This document shows positions 21,262 to 32,959 of a DNA stretch of 64,000 nt, in pieces; position 1 is the stretch's first letter; every line of letters begins with the position of its first letter. The position numbers and the translations under genes were made by a program. The DNA is from Macrocystis pyrifera (lineage: Eukaryota > Sar > Phaeophyceae > Laminariales > Laminariaceae). The stretch covers positions 9,344,571 to 9,408,570 of the forward strand of contig JASSKH010000029.1 in NCBI GenBank assembly GCA_031763025.1, read 5' to 3'. Under the pieces are notes generated by a model, which did no database searches, was not told where the DNA came from, and worked only from the letters and a program-made list of their open reading frames with translations.

Positions 21262-21861
21262 CTAGGTAACAGTTATCTCGAGAACCGCCCCCCGATGATC
21301 TGAATCGCAAGTGTACGAGAACGAGCTCTCGTGTTGAACACCCCGAACAAACGCGTGATCCAAAGGAAGATCTCTTCCTGGATAGGGCCACGAGTACGCA
21401 AGATGAAACCCTGCAGAAGCTAGGACTTCGATGACACCGTCGATGTGGGCTTGTGACCAAGTGTTGAAGTCGCCAGCGAACAGACATGGACGATCAACAT
21501 CGAGCACCGAAAGCACCGCATTCACGTGGTTGACCAGTTTGTGAAGGTTGCGCAGCGGCTGTCCGTTGTAACCATGAAACGACACAAATTGGACTCCCAT
21601 ACAGTCTGCTACAGTGGTTTTCTTGAATATGAATCCACCGAGCTCGGCGTTTGGGCTGGTTACTTTCCGTACATTCGTGATCTCGGCAGCGCGGCTGTAG
21701 ATGGCCGTTCCGTAGCCAAGCCTTGATGTGTTGTTGACAGTGTCGATGGATTCCGACGACAGGTTGAACTCTTGCGCCAACAGAACATCAGGTTGATGCA
21801 GCTCGACGAGTGTCGTTGCGAGTCCTGCAGTCTTTGCCAGATTTTGTATCACGACCTTCAT
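21262..21861 (-). CDS. Endonuclease/exonuclease/phosphatase (EEP) family protein (199 aa)
   Basis: A compact, complete EEP (DNase I/AP-endonuclease fold) domain with the metal and phosphate ligands visible in order: N7 (VVIQN), E31 (DVLLAQE), H96 (FVSFHGYN), D131 and N133 (FAGDFN), D168 (PLDHAFV), and D188-H189 (SDHRGAVLEI). The family hydrolyses phosphodiester or phosphomonoester bonds with Mg2+; the substrate cannot be told from sequence. The frame fills essentially the whole domain, with no signal peptide or membrane segment. The chosen ATG is the first after an in-frame TAA about 60 bases upstream; the intervening codons are open, so a spliced upstream exon is possible. No reverse transcriptase follows, so this is not a visible LINE endonuclease. 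It could be a host gene or a horizontally acquired one. Activity is likely from the intact motifs, but expression is unknown. Confidence 0.82.
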   Translation of the reverse strand: MKVVIQNLAKTAGLATTLVELHQPDVLLAQEFNLSSESIDTVNNTSRLGYGTAIYSRAAEITNVRKVTSPNAELGGFIFKKTTVADCMGVQFVSFHGYNGQPLRNLHKLVNHVNAVLSVLDVDRPCLFAGDFNTWSQAHIDGVIEVLASAGFHLAYSWPYPGRDLPLDHAFVRGVQHESSFSYTCDSDHRGAVLEITVT

Positions 21862-23997
21862 CGCGAACTCGATGTTGTAAATGTGTTCCTCGAGCTCGAC
21901 GCTGTTGCCCCGGTCAAGCGCTTAATCCTGCGCATCGCAATTTTGGACCCAAGCATAACATGGTGGTTATCGAGATACTCGATCAAATTGTGCCTTGTAC
22001 ATAACATGGCATGCCCGAGTTGGGCATCGGGCTCCTGTTGGTCGGACTTAGGGCTGTTTTCGGTGATTTGTAATATTAGGAATGAACGACGTACGGTTTC
22101 ACAACGAATCCTCGAACTTGGTCCTCCAAACAGGTTTTACCGGTCAAACCGGTCCCAACTCTGAAATTGTTGTACTTGTATCGACCGCTCGCCAAGAACG
22201 ATCCGAGAAACCTGGTCCAGACTACAAAGGTGGTCTGGAATAAACAGGTTTAAAACCGTATGCGAACTGCTTTATAAAAATAAACGGCTTTTGTCTTACA
22301 TGCGCGATGGGAACGAGGAGCGCGAGGGGCGCATCTACCTGGCCAAGCTCTTAACTATGCTCTGCCGGTGCTTCTTTTGTACAAGCCTGTTTGAGATGAG
22401 CGGAGGGGAGCATCTCTTACGCTCCTTATTCTCATCGTTCGGGTGAAAGTGGTGCTCAACCTCAACAACCACACAATATACATACAAGGGTTTGTTGACG
22501 ACGTCAGCTCATTGAAGCGAGTGAGGCAAGTGGCGGTGCCGGGTGAGGTAGGACTACCGTTCACATGGAAATAGAGCGGTCGGGTGCGGTGCAAGGTTAC
22601 AGAGAGAGTGAGGCATCGATCCATCGGCGAGAGCGAGGTAGAGGCCGCCCCTGGTGTCGACTGTCGCTGGGGGTCGACAGGACGGCGGTGGACGCTCCAG
22701 TGACTAGGCATGGAGTAGTCGTCGAGACACAAGGGCAGCAAGGTGCGTGTTTCTCGGCAGCCGTCCACGTTCCCTTTATCGATTTTATACGATAATACAA
22801 GGGTGTCTTCGTTCTGAAAATCAACTTGAAACCGGTGAGTATATCTGCACACACACGCGACGCTAAAGCAAGCTCGGTTGGAAGCTTAGACATCCGCCTG
22901 ATCGCGTGGGAGCAGCAGCTTCACGGGGCACCGCGGAACTCACGACAAGCCGCCGCAGGGGCTTCCAGGGTCAGACAGGAAAAAAACGAAATGGTCGGGA
23001 CCGAGTGGGGTAGGAGAAGTAGGAGAAGGCTGAGGTACGCATGATGGACGCACGTGGCAGCCAGAAGCTCTCGTGCTGATAGAACAAAATGAGCGCTCAA
23101 GAGGAATTCAGAAATCGGTGTTCTGTTATAAAGAGGGGATAGGGTGTATACCAAAAACCAAGTCTTAGTGTCGATTTTATTCCGACATGTTCGTACTACA
23201 TAATTCTGCTGCGACGGTGCGATCGTTCGTGGGAGGAATGAAGCGATCGAGCGGGGGTACATTAAACGAGCCGGCGTACATCAAAAGCACCTACCAGGTA
23301 GTATACATCGTACACTCTTCGAGAAAGTACTGGTATACAGTCGTGGTGAGTGGGTGGGACGGATGGGTGGGCCGCTCTTAGATTGTATGTTGTGCTCTAT
23401 ACACACGGTACATCGTGGTGTTTATTTGATCGCAGCTGTCAATTCTGGGGACAGGGAAGTAGCATCGTCCCCGGGGCTTTCAGTCTACCCCTGTTTATAT
23501 TATAGCACACAGCAGTGAGTGGCGGGTATGTTCCCTGTGATACGTACCTTAACACTACGGATGTTACAGCAACAGCGATACGAGGATTGTTTGCCCGTAC
23601 GTATGTGCGTACGTATAAAATGGGTATCGATCATGTCTTCGTTCTCAGTTTTGCTTCAGTGTTTTTGCACCACGAGATATTGCCGTCATTTACGGCGCGC
23701 GAGCGACGTCGTGATCGACCGCGTGAGTGATCAAGTGATTGAGCGGGCGGAAAGAAAAAACCCGGACACTTCTTGAGCAACTGCCGGTAGGTGGGTGGTG
23801 GGTTGGTGCCTTGTGTGTTTGGGGTAAGTGGGTTGGTGCGGTAAGTGTTTGGGGTAGGTGGGTAGGTAACATACATATACTGATTTATGTTCTGCTCCAA
23901 ATCATTTTTCACATTTGTATGTATGTTTGTTTTGTTCGGGGACAATCACATCCTGGACAATAGACAATGGCCCCTGCAATAGTAATATTAATAGCAT
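21862..23997. other. 5' flank of the EEP gene and gene-poor spacer
   Basis: Contains TTTATAAA at about 22271, roughly 0.4 kb upstream of the EEP start on either strand, which is too far and too common to call a promoter. A 165-codon minus frame at 22355-22852 has no motif. A short minisatellite of GGTAGGTGGGT/GGGGTAAGTGGGTTGGTGC type lies at about 23788-23868. No gene supported. Confidence 0.4.
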
Positions 23998-23999
23998 TT

Positions 24000-25250
24000 G
24001 GTGCAATGGACGGGTCTGTTGTCGTCGGCAAAGTCTATCGATTGGCACGTTCCTCGATCCATTTGCCGTCGGCAATGCCTATCAATAGGTTACGTCCCCA
24101 ACATATTGTTCAGGCAGGAGTGTGCTGAAGTACTGGGGTTGACAGCTAGTGGCTATGGACGGATAGCTTGCAGAATCTACTGCGGTCGACAATGGCTATC
24201 GATGAACACATTTCTTGATCAATTGCGACCGGCAGTGTCGATCGGTAGATATGTTTCTGAATCTACTGTGACCAGCAATGGCTATCGATAGATACATTTC
24301 TAATCTATTGTGGCCGGCAATTGCTATCGATGGACACCGTTGAGAATCGATTGTGGTGGACATTGTCTACCGATTGACACCATCACTCGCCTATTTCCAC
24401 ACCTACAATGTACTCTGATTTACTAGCAACGCAATATTTTGAGCCGCAGCAATGTCCTATTTCATCTTGTGATCAGTATGGAATGAGTGCATGGTGTATC
24501 GTGATGAGGAGAAATATCGGTGCATGACATGGCGTGAAGGAGGGCTGCAACGTTGTGTTTCTCAACAAGGCAGTGGGCATCATGGGGGTCAAGTGAGTTG
24601 CAGTGTCGGCTGTGTTGCTGTGGTTGGTACTCTTGTGTTATTAACAGTGATTCCCAATAGGTTACACTGTGTACGTATAAGATAAATGAGGTAAGATGTG
24701 CATATACCCTGGACACTAGAAAGGAAACAGAACATTGCCGCTACAAGTAGTCGCCCCGGAAAACCGTGTGTCAATGGATATTGTTAACGACAAGAGACTG
24801 GCAACGCTGGCTAACGACAGACACTGTGAACAATAGACTGGCAACACTGTCTATCGATAGACACTCTTAGCCGCAATGGACTGGTAACGCTGTCTATCGA
24901 TAGATGTTATTAACGACAATAGACCGGCAACGCTGTCTATCGATAGATATTGTCAGGGAACAACATACTTTCGGCAACGGAGACAATATGCCTTTGCCCC
25001 AACAATGGAGTCACAATGTTGTCCATAGATGGCCATGCCGTGAAGAATAAATGTTAGGGAAGCAACCCTGATATACACTGTTTGAACAATAGACTATGAA
25101 CGTTCACCTATCGATGGCTATTGCCGCCAACAATATTCACGCAATTGTATCAATCAATAGCCATCATCACGCACAATAGACTGTTGGGTGTGTTTTCCCA
25201 ATAGACTATTGCCTAAACCTGTTGTATACCGTGGAATGATGCATGTTGAT
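24000..25250. repeat. 43-bp satellite family, two blocks in opposite orientation
   Basis: Units carry a CCGGCAATGGCTATCGATAG core. At about 24010-24390 they read on the plus strand (cores near 24184, 24230, 24271, 24313, 24356). From about 24780 to 25250 they read in the inverse sense; CTGTCTATCGATAG falls at 24847, 24890 and 24933, an exact 43-bp period. Outer units are degenerate. The TATCGATA palindrome in most units is the best-kept part. No gene. Confidence 0.8.
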
Positions 25251-26189
25251 GGCCATTCTTGACGACAGCCCAAGCCGAACGAGAACCAAGTCCTAGTATC
25301 TCTCAGACGCGGGACATCCATGGCTGTTTAGTTGGTTTCCATACACTCGATACGACCAGCACACGTACGAACATATATTTTTTATTGCCGCCCACAATAA
25401 GTACGCGATTATGTCCAACAATAGCCATCGCCACCCACCCACCAATAGATTGTTGGCCGGGCTCCGAAAAATATGAATATGACTTACTTCATTTCAGTAT
25501 GGGACAAAAACCTCGAGTTAAGAAACGGAAAGCTGATACTTTTCTTGTCAAGGTGGTTTTATACTTTGTGTATTCAGATTATTTTCGAAAGTGCAGTTAA
25601 TATGAGACAACGCAAGGGTAATAATATAAAATTATTTCTGAAAAAAAAACAAAAAAACTCTTACTTGGTTTCAGTAAGAGACGGACAAACTCGAGATGAG
25701 AAACGGAAAGCTTAGAACTTTCAGCATGAGGTGGTTTTAGTTTAATGATCCCCGTTTTATTCAAAGTGGAGTTAATAGACTGTAGGACAAAGCAAGGGTA
25801 TAAAACCGAAACAATCCCCGACACTACCAGCGCACCCAAGTTGATGACAGTTACGAATATCTTGGTTCGCGAGCTTCTATAATAGCTACATCTATATACA
25901 ATGTCTTCTTCAAATGACTGTGATAGCGTATGGTCTCCACAACATGATGACGTCGGTTCACGTTACCACATACATACAGAACATAACATACCTGGTACCT
26001 GATACATATTTGGCAACTTGTCGTGTTCCAAAAGATAAAATCTCATTCTCATCGGAAATGCAATTCTCAATTAGGAAAATCGGGTACGCGATTGTGTACA
26101 ACAGTAACCGTCGCCATCCGCAATAGACTGTTGGACGCGCTTCCGAAATAGATTACTATTGCCTCGCGTACATCGTGGGATGAGTGCAA
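25251..26189. other. A+T-rich spacer inside the satellite region; no gene seen
   Basis: Two related stretches recur (CTCGAGTTAAGAAACGGAAAGCT near 25513 and CTCGAGATGAGAAACGGAAAGCT near 25690), about 177 bp apart. A copy of the ~45-base motif starting CAAGTTGATGACAG lies at 25840. Otherwise nothing was recognised. Confidence 0.4.
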
Positions 26190-26620
26190 AATATCCTCGA
26201 GATGGTTATCGATGGATAGCTTGGACATCTATTATGGCCGGCAATGGCCATCGATAGATATCTCGTACAATCTCTTCTGGCCGGCAATGGCCGTCGATAG
26301 ACCTCTCGCAAAATCTATTATGGTCGGAAAATGGCCGTCGACAGACCTCTCGCACAATCTATTGTGGCCACCAATGGCTATCGATAGACATCTCACATGA
26401 TCTATCGTGGCCGGCAATGGCCATCGATTGACATCTCGCACATTCTATTGTGGCCTGCAATGGCCATCGATGGACGAAGTTCACCATCTATTGTGTTCGA
26501 CAATGTCTATCGATCGAAAATATCACCAGTGTACTGCTGCCAACATCTATCGATAGATACCTTCCACAATCTATTGCCGCAGACATTACACATCGATAGA
26601 TTCCCCCCCCTCGTCTATTG
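26190..26620. repeat. 43-bp satellite, about nine plus-oriented units
   Basis: The GGCCGGCAATGGCC-type core recurs at 26236, 26279, 26322, 26366, 26409, 26452 and 26495, giving steps of 43, 43, 44, 43, 43 and 43. Each unit carries the (T)ATCGAT(A) palindrome and a CTCGCACAATCTATTGTGG linker. It is the same family as the 24.0-25.25 kb blocks. The array changes near 26500 into units with looser similarity. Confidence 0.88.
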
Positions 26621-28427
26621 TCGAAGCAATAGACTACTGTTGGTTCCATTGTGTAGAGTGTGGTGAACATGTGGACAAGGAGAGAGATGCCCCCACAACT
26701 GCCCTCACACACCTGGGCAATAACATACCTGGTACTTGCAAGTAAGGTCGAGTACATGATGTTCATTCGGCTGAATAGATACATGGTGAACGAAGTCCAA
26801 GAGTTGGACGCCGCGAACGCACTGGGGCGGGCTAGGGTAGCCAAGAGCGTACAGAAATCGGCAGCGGTGCAGGAGGAGAGGTCAAGCATGGTGGTTCACC
26901 TTGCTTTACATACGCCACGAATTGTTAATATATCAAGGCGTGATATCTATCCTTGGACTACTCGCAATAATCAGATGCTGGCGTCATCTAGGCGAGCGGC
27001 TCTCGTGGGTGAGGCGGGGAGAATTCGTAATATCATAGCGTAGGGAGAAGGCGGGAAGGGTGATTTAGACGCGGCTCGGGCTATACCCCACGAGATTCGA
27101 GATTTGTTGTTGATATTATGATGCTGGATCAAGGCATTCGATTATTATCGTGGTTTCAAGGTGGAACTGATTTCCTGCTCTAAGGCCGATCCTTATGCCG
27201 CCGGATTCGCAGTCGGTTGAAGAAGTCCCTCCCAGCCACGTTCGAATGATCTTTTGCCCCGGAAATGTTGACAATTCGCCTTTCTCGCCTCAGAATGCGT
27301 CAGAGTTCTTTCCAAGATCTATCTGGGGGGGTTCTCCGCTTCTCGAGGGCCCCGGCTGAAAGAAATCACTTCGGCACATCTTCGATAAAGCTGAGTTGAA
27401 TATGATTGCGATCGGGAATCGGATCGAACAATACGTTTTTTTCGATTCGACCCGGGGTTTTGTTTGACCTAAATGGATCGAAAAAGTGGGGACGGCAATT
27501 TCCTGATCTGGGTGCCTGGAGAGGAGGGAAACACCTCTAGGTACACCTTGGAGAGAGACCCGACACATTCTGAGGCGAGAATCATCAGTTTCCAACATTC
27601 CCGGGGCAAAACCTCATACCAATGTGCTGAAATTTTATTATCAACTGACTCTAAATCCGACGGCAGGAGAATTGGCGCCAGGCGGCTCAATTGCTCAATT
27701 TCATCCATGTCATAGGTAACCGCGGTTTCGCCGTTGTTTTCCCCTCGATTTCCCGTTCGAAATTGCCGTACAAACCCAATGTTCGAAGGGTATGAGAGCA
27801 AGGGTACCGTCGGAAAGAGGTCCGGCCTCCAAGAACATAGCTAGGCACCGCAATTCCCGCCAAGGTTATTGGTTTATGTCTACGTTACGCCCCAGAAAGG
27901 ATTTACCGCCTCCCGCCCAAACAGATACTGCCGCGTTGCATTACCGCCGGACTATACCGCATGTTGGGAATTGCCGTCTACCGCCGACAAAATGCCAATA
28001 TATTTTAGAACTATCGTTTACCGCCGAACAAAATACCAGCGTTTTGCAATACCGCGCTGCCTGAGTTCGCCTAAAAGAGCGCTACCGCCCTCAACCCTGA
28101 TTTTGAGTCCTGTTTTTTTTCCAACTTGTTTTTTTGTATCATGTACGTAGGCCATACACAACAAATATGACAACGTGAGCAGTGCACGGCGCGTGCTACA
28201 ATCAGCTGGCTACGACGCTCAACACGCCTACCGCCCGCTAGCAGAGCAGGAAGCTACATCACGCGTGTCCGATAGATAGGTTATCTGCGCTGTATTGCTG
28301 TGGCGTCCAAATTAACAATACGCACCTGGCCATTGCTTTTTTATCGGGCCCTGCGATCTGTAAAGCTGGGGGGGGGGTGCCTGCTGTTGTGTGATACATG
28401 CATGCTGCCTCCCACAGGTACAACGTT
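26621..28427. other. Gene-poor stretch; longest frames unassigned
   Basis: A 127-codon plus frame (26660-27043) and a 110-codon minus frame (27801 to 27469) are the most protein-like, but neither carries a motif I recognise. From about 27900 to 28230 the motif TTACCGCC/TACCGCCG recurs irregularly. A run of ten G lies at 28368-28377. No gene supported. Confidence 0.35.
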
Positions 28428-28451
28428 GCTGCTGCTGCTGCTGCTGCTGCT
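28428..28451. repeat. (GCT)8 trinucleotide microsatellite
   Basis: Eight perfect GCT units. Read on the minus strand in one frame it gives a run of alanines in a short unassigned open frame. Confidence 0.9.
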
Positions 28452-29221
28452 TCAGTGAGATTGTCGTGAGCAGCCGAGTGTGATCGAGAGTTCCAGCGCC
28501 TTCTTCGGTGCATCCCTCTCTATTTATGTAAATAGTATCTCATTACTGGCTGTACTGCTATGTTCCGTGTGTCACGCGTGGAGTGTTTTCAAACTTTTTT
28601 TTCCTGCTGGCAGACCTCGGTTTTGTGCGGGAGAGACCCGCTTCGCGTTCAGCGCCACAACAAAGATATCGATTAACTTACTAACAAATATGATACAACG
28701 TTTGGCGGAATCACCAAAAAAATCTATAAACGCGCTTCAGCCAATAGAAACAGTTCCACACTATTTCCATGTACTGTAGGTTTTGCCCCAACAATGCAGG
28801 TGCAGGTAAAAAAAGGCTCTTCTGCTGCACAAGTCTAAATATACAGCCGACATATGCGGATATTTCGTAAGGTCTCAACGTATGGATTCATATACGTATG
28901 ACCACAATATCGAATGCTGCATCGTTTTCAAATCGATCTTGCTCCCCTATGTTACATCACGGAGGGGAACATTCTACGTAACCTGTATTAATGCTGTCAG
29001 TAAACTTGCGAGTAGAACTCCAGCAGCAGTACCAGGTACCCTGTTACCGACTCGTAGGACGTACGTACGTACGAGTTAGAGGTTCTGCTTTTGCTGCTAC
29101 TACTGCTGTAGCAGAGACCCAAACGTTCTGTACTGGCTACGCTGGGGCGTTTTATACAGCAATCAGGCTGTGAAAATAACATATAACAAATGCACATTCT
29201 CTTAGGATTGCTTGGCGCTCG
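28452..29221. other. Spacer; no gene seen
   Basis: Short frames only and no recognised motif. TACGTACGTACG occurs near 29060. Confidence 0.35.
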
Positions 29222-29555
29222 TAGTCGGTGAGACCAGGTTTCTCCGGTGTTGTTGGTTCTAGGGCCGGCGTCCCCGGTGGCTTGGTAGGTGGTCCGCGTG
29301 CCTACTCAAAGATCAATTTAGGGTCATTCTTATCGGAGAGCTCTTTTTTTGTGGGTTCAAGTCTCGTCGAGTGCATACTCGTAAAGGACTTTTCTTGCAC
29401 TAAACTTGACACGCGGAAAGCGCAAGAGCGTGAGTCAGCAACATTCCGTGAAAATCGACGAGCAGTGGGAATGCTGAACCCTATGCGCGATAAAAGACGA
29501 AAGCACGTGCCGGGGGGGTGAAGGGACGAAACCGGTGACGACGGCTTGTCCAGAA
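29222..29555 (+). mobile_element. SINE-like dispersed repeat with Pol III A/B-box-like sequences
   Basis: The head reads TGGTAGGTGGTCCGCGTGCC (box-A-like region), then a GGGTTCAAGTCTCG box B close to the tRNA consensus GGTTCRANTCC. The head matches, in inverse orientation, 58045-58220, where box B is GGGTTCGAGTCTCAC and a ~30-bp insertion between the boxes is absent. The tail (GAAAATCGACGAGCAGTGGG to GGGGTGAAGGGACGAAAC) matches, in inverse orientation, about 55405-55545. Three partial copies with a tRNA-like head suggest a tRNA-derived SINE family. I could not pair acceptor or anticodon stems, so it is not a functional tRNA. The 97-codon frame across it is probably fortuitous. Confidence 0.55.
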
Positions 29556-30404
29556 TATCGATGGGGGTACGTAAAAGCTCCCAATCTCTGAAAGTGATGA
29601 TCGTTTTTCTATTTATTAAAAAGCTGTCGCATTTCGACCACTAACTCACATGGGTTCGGCGACTAGGTACTAACGACACCCCATCTCGCGAGCTCACCTG
29701 ATCCCTTCAAGCCAAAATGGCGGTCGATCGAATAAATAGCTAGGTACAGAGGCAGGGTCGCCGTACCGAGTGGTATCAGGACAGCAGATTGACTATCAGA
29801 CGCCATTGTTTCCGCGCGAATGAACTAATGTGATGCCTCCCGACACCTGTGGAACTCCCATGTTTGGCGAGTGGGCGAGTGGGCAGAGCAATGGGAATGA
29901 CTCCATTCCCATTGGGGCAGAGGGTAGCATCTCGTATATACAACGCACAGACACAACTGGGGGGTATATCTCTATCACTTGATATCGGTGATTACTTTCG
30001 ACAAGTGGACAAGTTGCGATCACGGATGGTGTGCGTTCGGCGTCTGACTACGTTTGACCTCTCTTTTCCTTTCAATCTCAACTCTTCTGCCGTGTGACCA
30101 CAGAGAATGCTTCTCGTAGCAGGTGCCACCACTACCACTGATGCACAACATTTACAGCAGAGCTTCTCCAGCAGCAATACAGCAGTAACCGCAGTGATAG
30201 TGAGGCACACGAGGCCAGAGTCATCGTCGCTGTACGCCCGGCTTGTCAGTCTAACCCTTCAACCCTCTGTACACGTTCTGGGTTGTGTTGTTTGTTTCCT
30301 GGTTCCAAACTCGAAATTCGGCATAATTTTCAAGACGAAAAATCTGCTGGACCTGACATGTTTTGTCCAATACACCACACCTCGGACAGATCAGCTCACT
30401 GTTG
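29556..30404. other. Spacer; no gene seen
   Basis: Short frames on both strands without motifs. Part of it (GTGCCACCACTACCACTG, 30124) resembles 11360 (GTGCCACCACTGCTATG). Nothing further was recognised. Confidence 0.35.
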
Positions 30405-30950
30405 CTTGAGCTAGCTCCTTATCGAGCAAGCTCACCCGTGAGCTACGTGAGCTGCGTGAGCTGTACATGTTTTCCTGGCTTGAGCTATAGGAGGGTAGCT
30501 CATTTGCACATATATGTCCAGAGTGAGCTGTAAGAACTACAAGCGCTAGTAGTAGTTCATCTACCCCCGAGATAAGCTATAGGAGCTACATGAGCTACAC
30601 ATATTTCCTCCGGCTTGAGCTATACCTGGTAGGTGGTAGCTCATCTGCACATGTTCTCCAAGCTTGAGCTATAGAGGATAGTTCATTTGCACATATATGT
30701 CCAGAGTGAGTTATAGGAACTACACGAGCTAGTTCATCTACCCCCGAGATGAGCTATAGGAGCTACATGAGCTACACATATTTTTCTCCGGCTTGAGCTA
30801 TAGGTGGTAGCTCATCGACACATGTTTTCGAAGCTTGAGCTATAGGCGGTAGCTCATCTGCACATGTTTTCAAAGCTTGAGCTATAGGCGATACGAGCTC
30901 ATCTCCACATGTTTTCAAAGCTTGAGCTATAGGGGATAGATGAGCTACTG
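30405..30950. repeat. Degenerate minisatellite of CTTGAGCTATAGG...AGCTCATCTGCACATG
   Basis: The phrase GCTTGAGCTATAGG(N)GGTAGCTCATCTGCACATGTTTT recurs at irregular spacing of about 50-110 bp, with AGCT cores making many short palindromes. It ends about 60 bp before the LTR of the retroelement at 31014. Confidence 0.75.
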
Positions 30951-31013
30951 CAGTTCAGTAGCCGTATAAGTGACCAATAAAAGTCCGCACAATAGGACGA
31001 TATCAGCACAAAC

Positions 31014-31576
31014 TGTTACAGCGGTTCGGTGCAACAGGGCATTGCTAAGGTAGCCGTCGAGAGGCCCGATACACAATGGATTGATGCCGAACGAGGAGGG
31101 TTGCCTTCAAGAGGATTGCCAGGGAGGCTGCCATGCGGAGCAAAGACAGGTTCCATGCCGAGCTGTCAGTCGACCTAACAAAAAGGGGACGATGATGAGA
31201 AATGCCCAGGGAAACACGCCTCCAGGAAGTCAAACCTCAGACAGAAAGGAGCACGGATGTACACACAAGTTTTTCCCTGGCCAAGAGCAATCCAATACTC
31301 TGAGACCCACCTAACGTCCTCAACACCGGGCCTGTCAATCAACGAGAGCGAGCGAAGGAGCCAGCATGGATCAGCAGCACTACAACCAGCACGTTGGAGC
31401 CAACATGCCCGCAGGTCAGAACAGTTCCGTAGAGGTGCGCTTTGTGGTGAACGCAAGCGAAGAGTGGACCCCAGGAGGTCGCTAGTGGCTATGAGACAGG
31501 TTACCACCACGAGGGGTATCGAGCTGCCTCCTAGCCGGCAAGAGAGGACCCCTGCGCAGAGAGCACATTTGAAACA
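31014..31576 (+). repeat. 5' LTR of retroelement A, left arm (563 bp)
   Basis: Starts TGTTACAGCGG, exactly where homology with the right arm begins, and ends TTTGAAACA, immediately before a TGG-type primer-binding site. The termini TGTTACA and TGAAACA are near-perfect inverted ends. The same 563-bp span appears inverted at 48115-48677. Open frames inside it are not considered genes. No 3' LTR is present for internal comparison. Confidence 0.75.
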
Positions 31577-31594
31577 TGGTGTCTAGTCCGGGAT
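31577..31594 (+). other. Primer-binding site of retroelement A (probable)
   Basis: TGGTGTCTAGTCCGGGAT directly follows the LTR end CA. Its complement would end in ...ACTAGACACCA, like the 3' end of a tRNA (CCA plus acceptor plus part of the T stem). The donor tRNA is not identified. The same sequence flanks the right-arm LTR at 48097-48114 in inverse orientation. Confidence 0.6.
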
Positions 31595-31989
31595 CTGCGC
31601 GCCGCTTGTAGTGGTCGATAGGGCACTCTCCTCGCAGGATAGTGATGCAGGGTCCTCAAGGACCAACCTGCTCAACACTCGGCTTCACTTATTTTTTATC
31701 TTTGTTTTTCTCTTGCTTTGACCGTTCACAAAACAAAAAGAAACACAAGAAAACCAAAAAGCCGTTCACACACAGGGTCCCTATGCATCACAACCTCAAT
31801 CGTCCGACACCCACAAGCCGACAGGCGCCAAAGCCCCCACACATTTTACAGCAGCAGGGTTACCAAGCCTTCGGGTCGCCATCAGCAGCCCCTTGTTCTC
31901 AGTTGGTAGAGGAGCCCAGAGCTTCCTCGCGTCGAGGTCGCCCGATTACTGAGCACACAAGCAAGTATTGCCCCTATTAATAATACTAC

Positions 31990-32727
31990 ACCATAGAACG
32001 AAATACCACAAAAACAGACGTCTTGAGTACGCAACGCGTAGCTGAGCCCTTGCCTTGTCAAGGTAAGCGCCACTTCTAGCGTTGAGCCCACTGCCGTTGA
32101 CAGGTTACGTGGTAGATGCATGAGGTTTGCCGAGCCCGTCGCCACATGAAGTAGTGCTGTACGGTACGCATGGTCTCAATTTGGCGGGAAACTACATTCA
32201 AAGTCACAGCAGTAAAAACAACATAAAAAAGAACACACCTTCTTCTAACAAAGCTACATTCAAAGCCACAGCAGTAACAACAACAAAGCACAGGACCACA
32301 TAATCAATCACACCATACCGCGCGATCAATTTCTTGAGTACGCAACGCGTAGCTGAGCCCTTGCTTTGTCAAGGTAGGCGCCACTTCTAGCGTCGTGCCC
32401 ACTGCCGTGGACAGGTTACGTGGTAGACGTTTGCCGAGCCCGTCGCCACATGATGTAGTGCTGTACGGTACGCATGGTCTCAATTTGGCGGTAAATTACG
32501 CTCACGTCACAGCAGTAACCACAAATTGAAATTATACCACACGACAGATCGCACCGTACCGCAAGATCGACGTCTTGAGTACGCAATGCGTAGCTGAGCC
32601 CTGGCGTTGTCCAGGTAAGCGCCACTTCAAACGTCGAGCCCACTGCCGTTGACAGGTTACGCGGTAGACGAACGAATTTCGCCGAGTCCGTCGCTGTTTA
32701 ATTTCGTGCGGTACGGTACGCGTGGCC
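31990..32727. repeat. Leader tandem array of retroelement A, three units (312 and 240 bp apart), left arm
   Basis: TTGAGTACGCAACGCGTAGCTGAGCC begins at 32022, 32334 and 32574 (last copy with a change). Each unit continues through AAGCGCCACTT, CAACGGCAGTGGGC-type and TACGGTACGC motifs. The right arm has only two units (47255-47690), so the arms differ by one ~312-bp copy. The chromovirus landed at the end of the third unit. Confidence 0.8.
32724..32727. other. Target-site duplication GGCC, left copy
   Basis: GGCC precedes the chromovirus LTR here and follows the other LTR at 38486-38489. The uninterrupted right arm has a single GGCC at 47269-47272 in the same context (GCGT-GGCC-TCAATT), which proves the duplication. 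Confidence 0.85.
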
Positions 32728-32959
32728 TGTAGCCAAAAGATACCAAGCCGTGGAGGTTTCAGTGTAATCGCATGTGTGAGTGGAGCAGTGGCCGGGGATC
32801 CTGTGTGATGTCCCCTAGCCACCTGGCTCGTGGTCCGATGAGGATCACTCCGTGATAATACAAGCTCTAAGAACAAGACTTACTGAGTGCGAGGCCAGCG
32901 AGACTGGTGGAGTCCCTCGCTGGAAGCCCTCTTGCTGATATCATCTGGCAGAGGCCATA
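32728..32959 (+). repeat. 5' LTR of the chromovirus (232 bp)
   Basis: Begins TGTAGCCAAAAGATACC and ends GCAGAGGCCATA. It matches 38255-38485 except for one extra G in the GGGG near 32797. Confidence 0.93.

Noticed and set aside
22355-22852. 165-codon minus-strand frame upstream of the EEP gene
   Set aside because: No recognisable domain and competing frames on the other strand; nothing connects it to the EEP gene.
24000-26620. CRISPR-like array from the 43-bp repeats
   Set aside because: Units abut each other without unique spacers, all parts drift together, there are no cas genes, and the window is eukaryotic.
31081-31586. Open frames within the LTR and leader of retroelement A, present in both arms
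   Set aside because: Presence in both arms follows from the duplication; they lie in the LTR, and small indels change them between arms.
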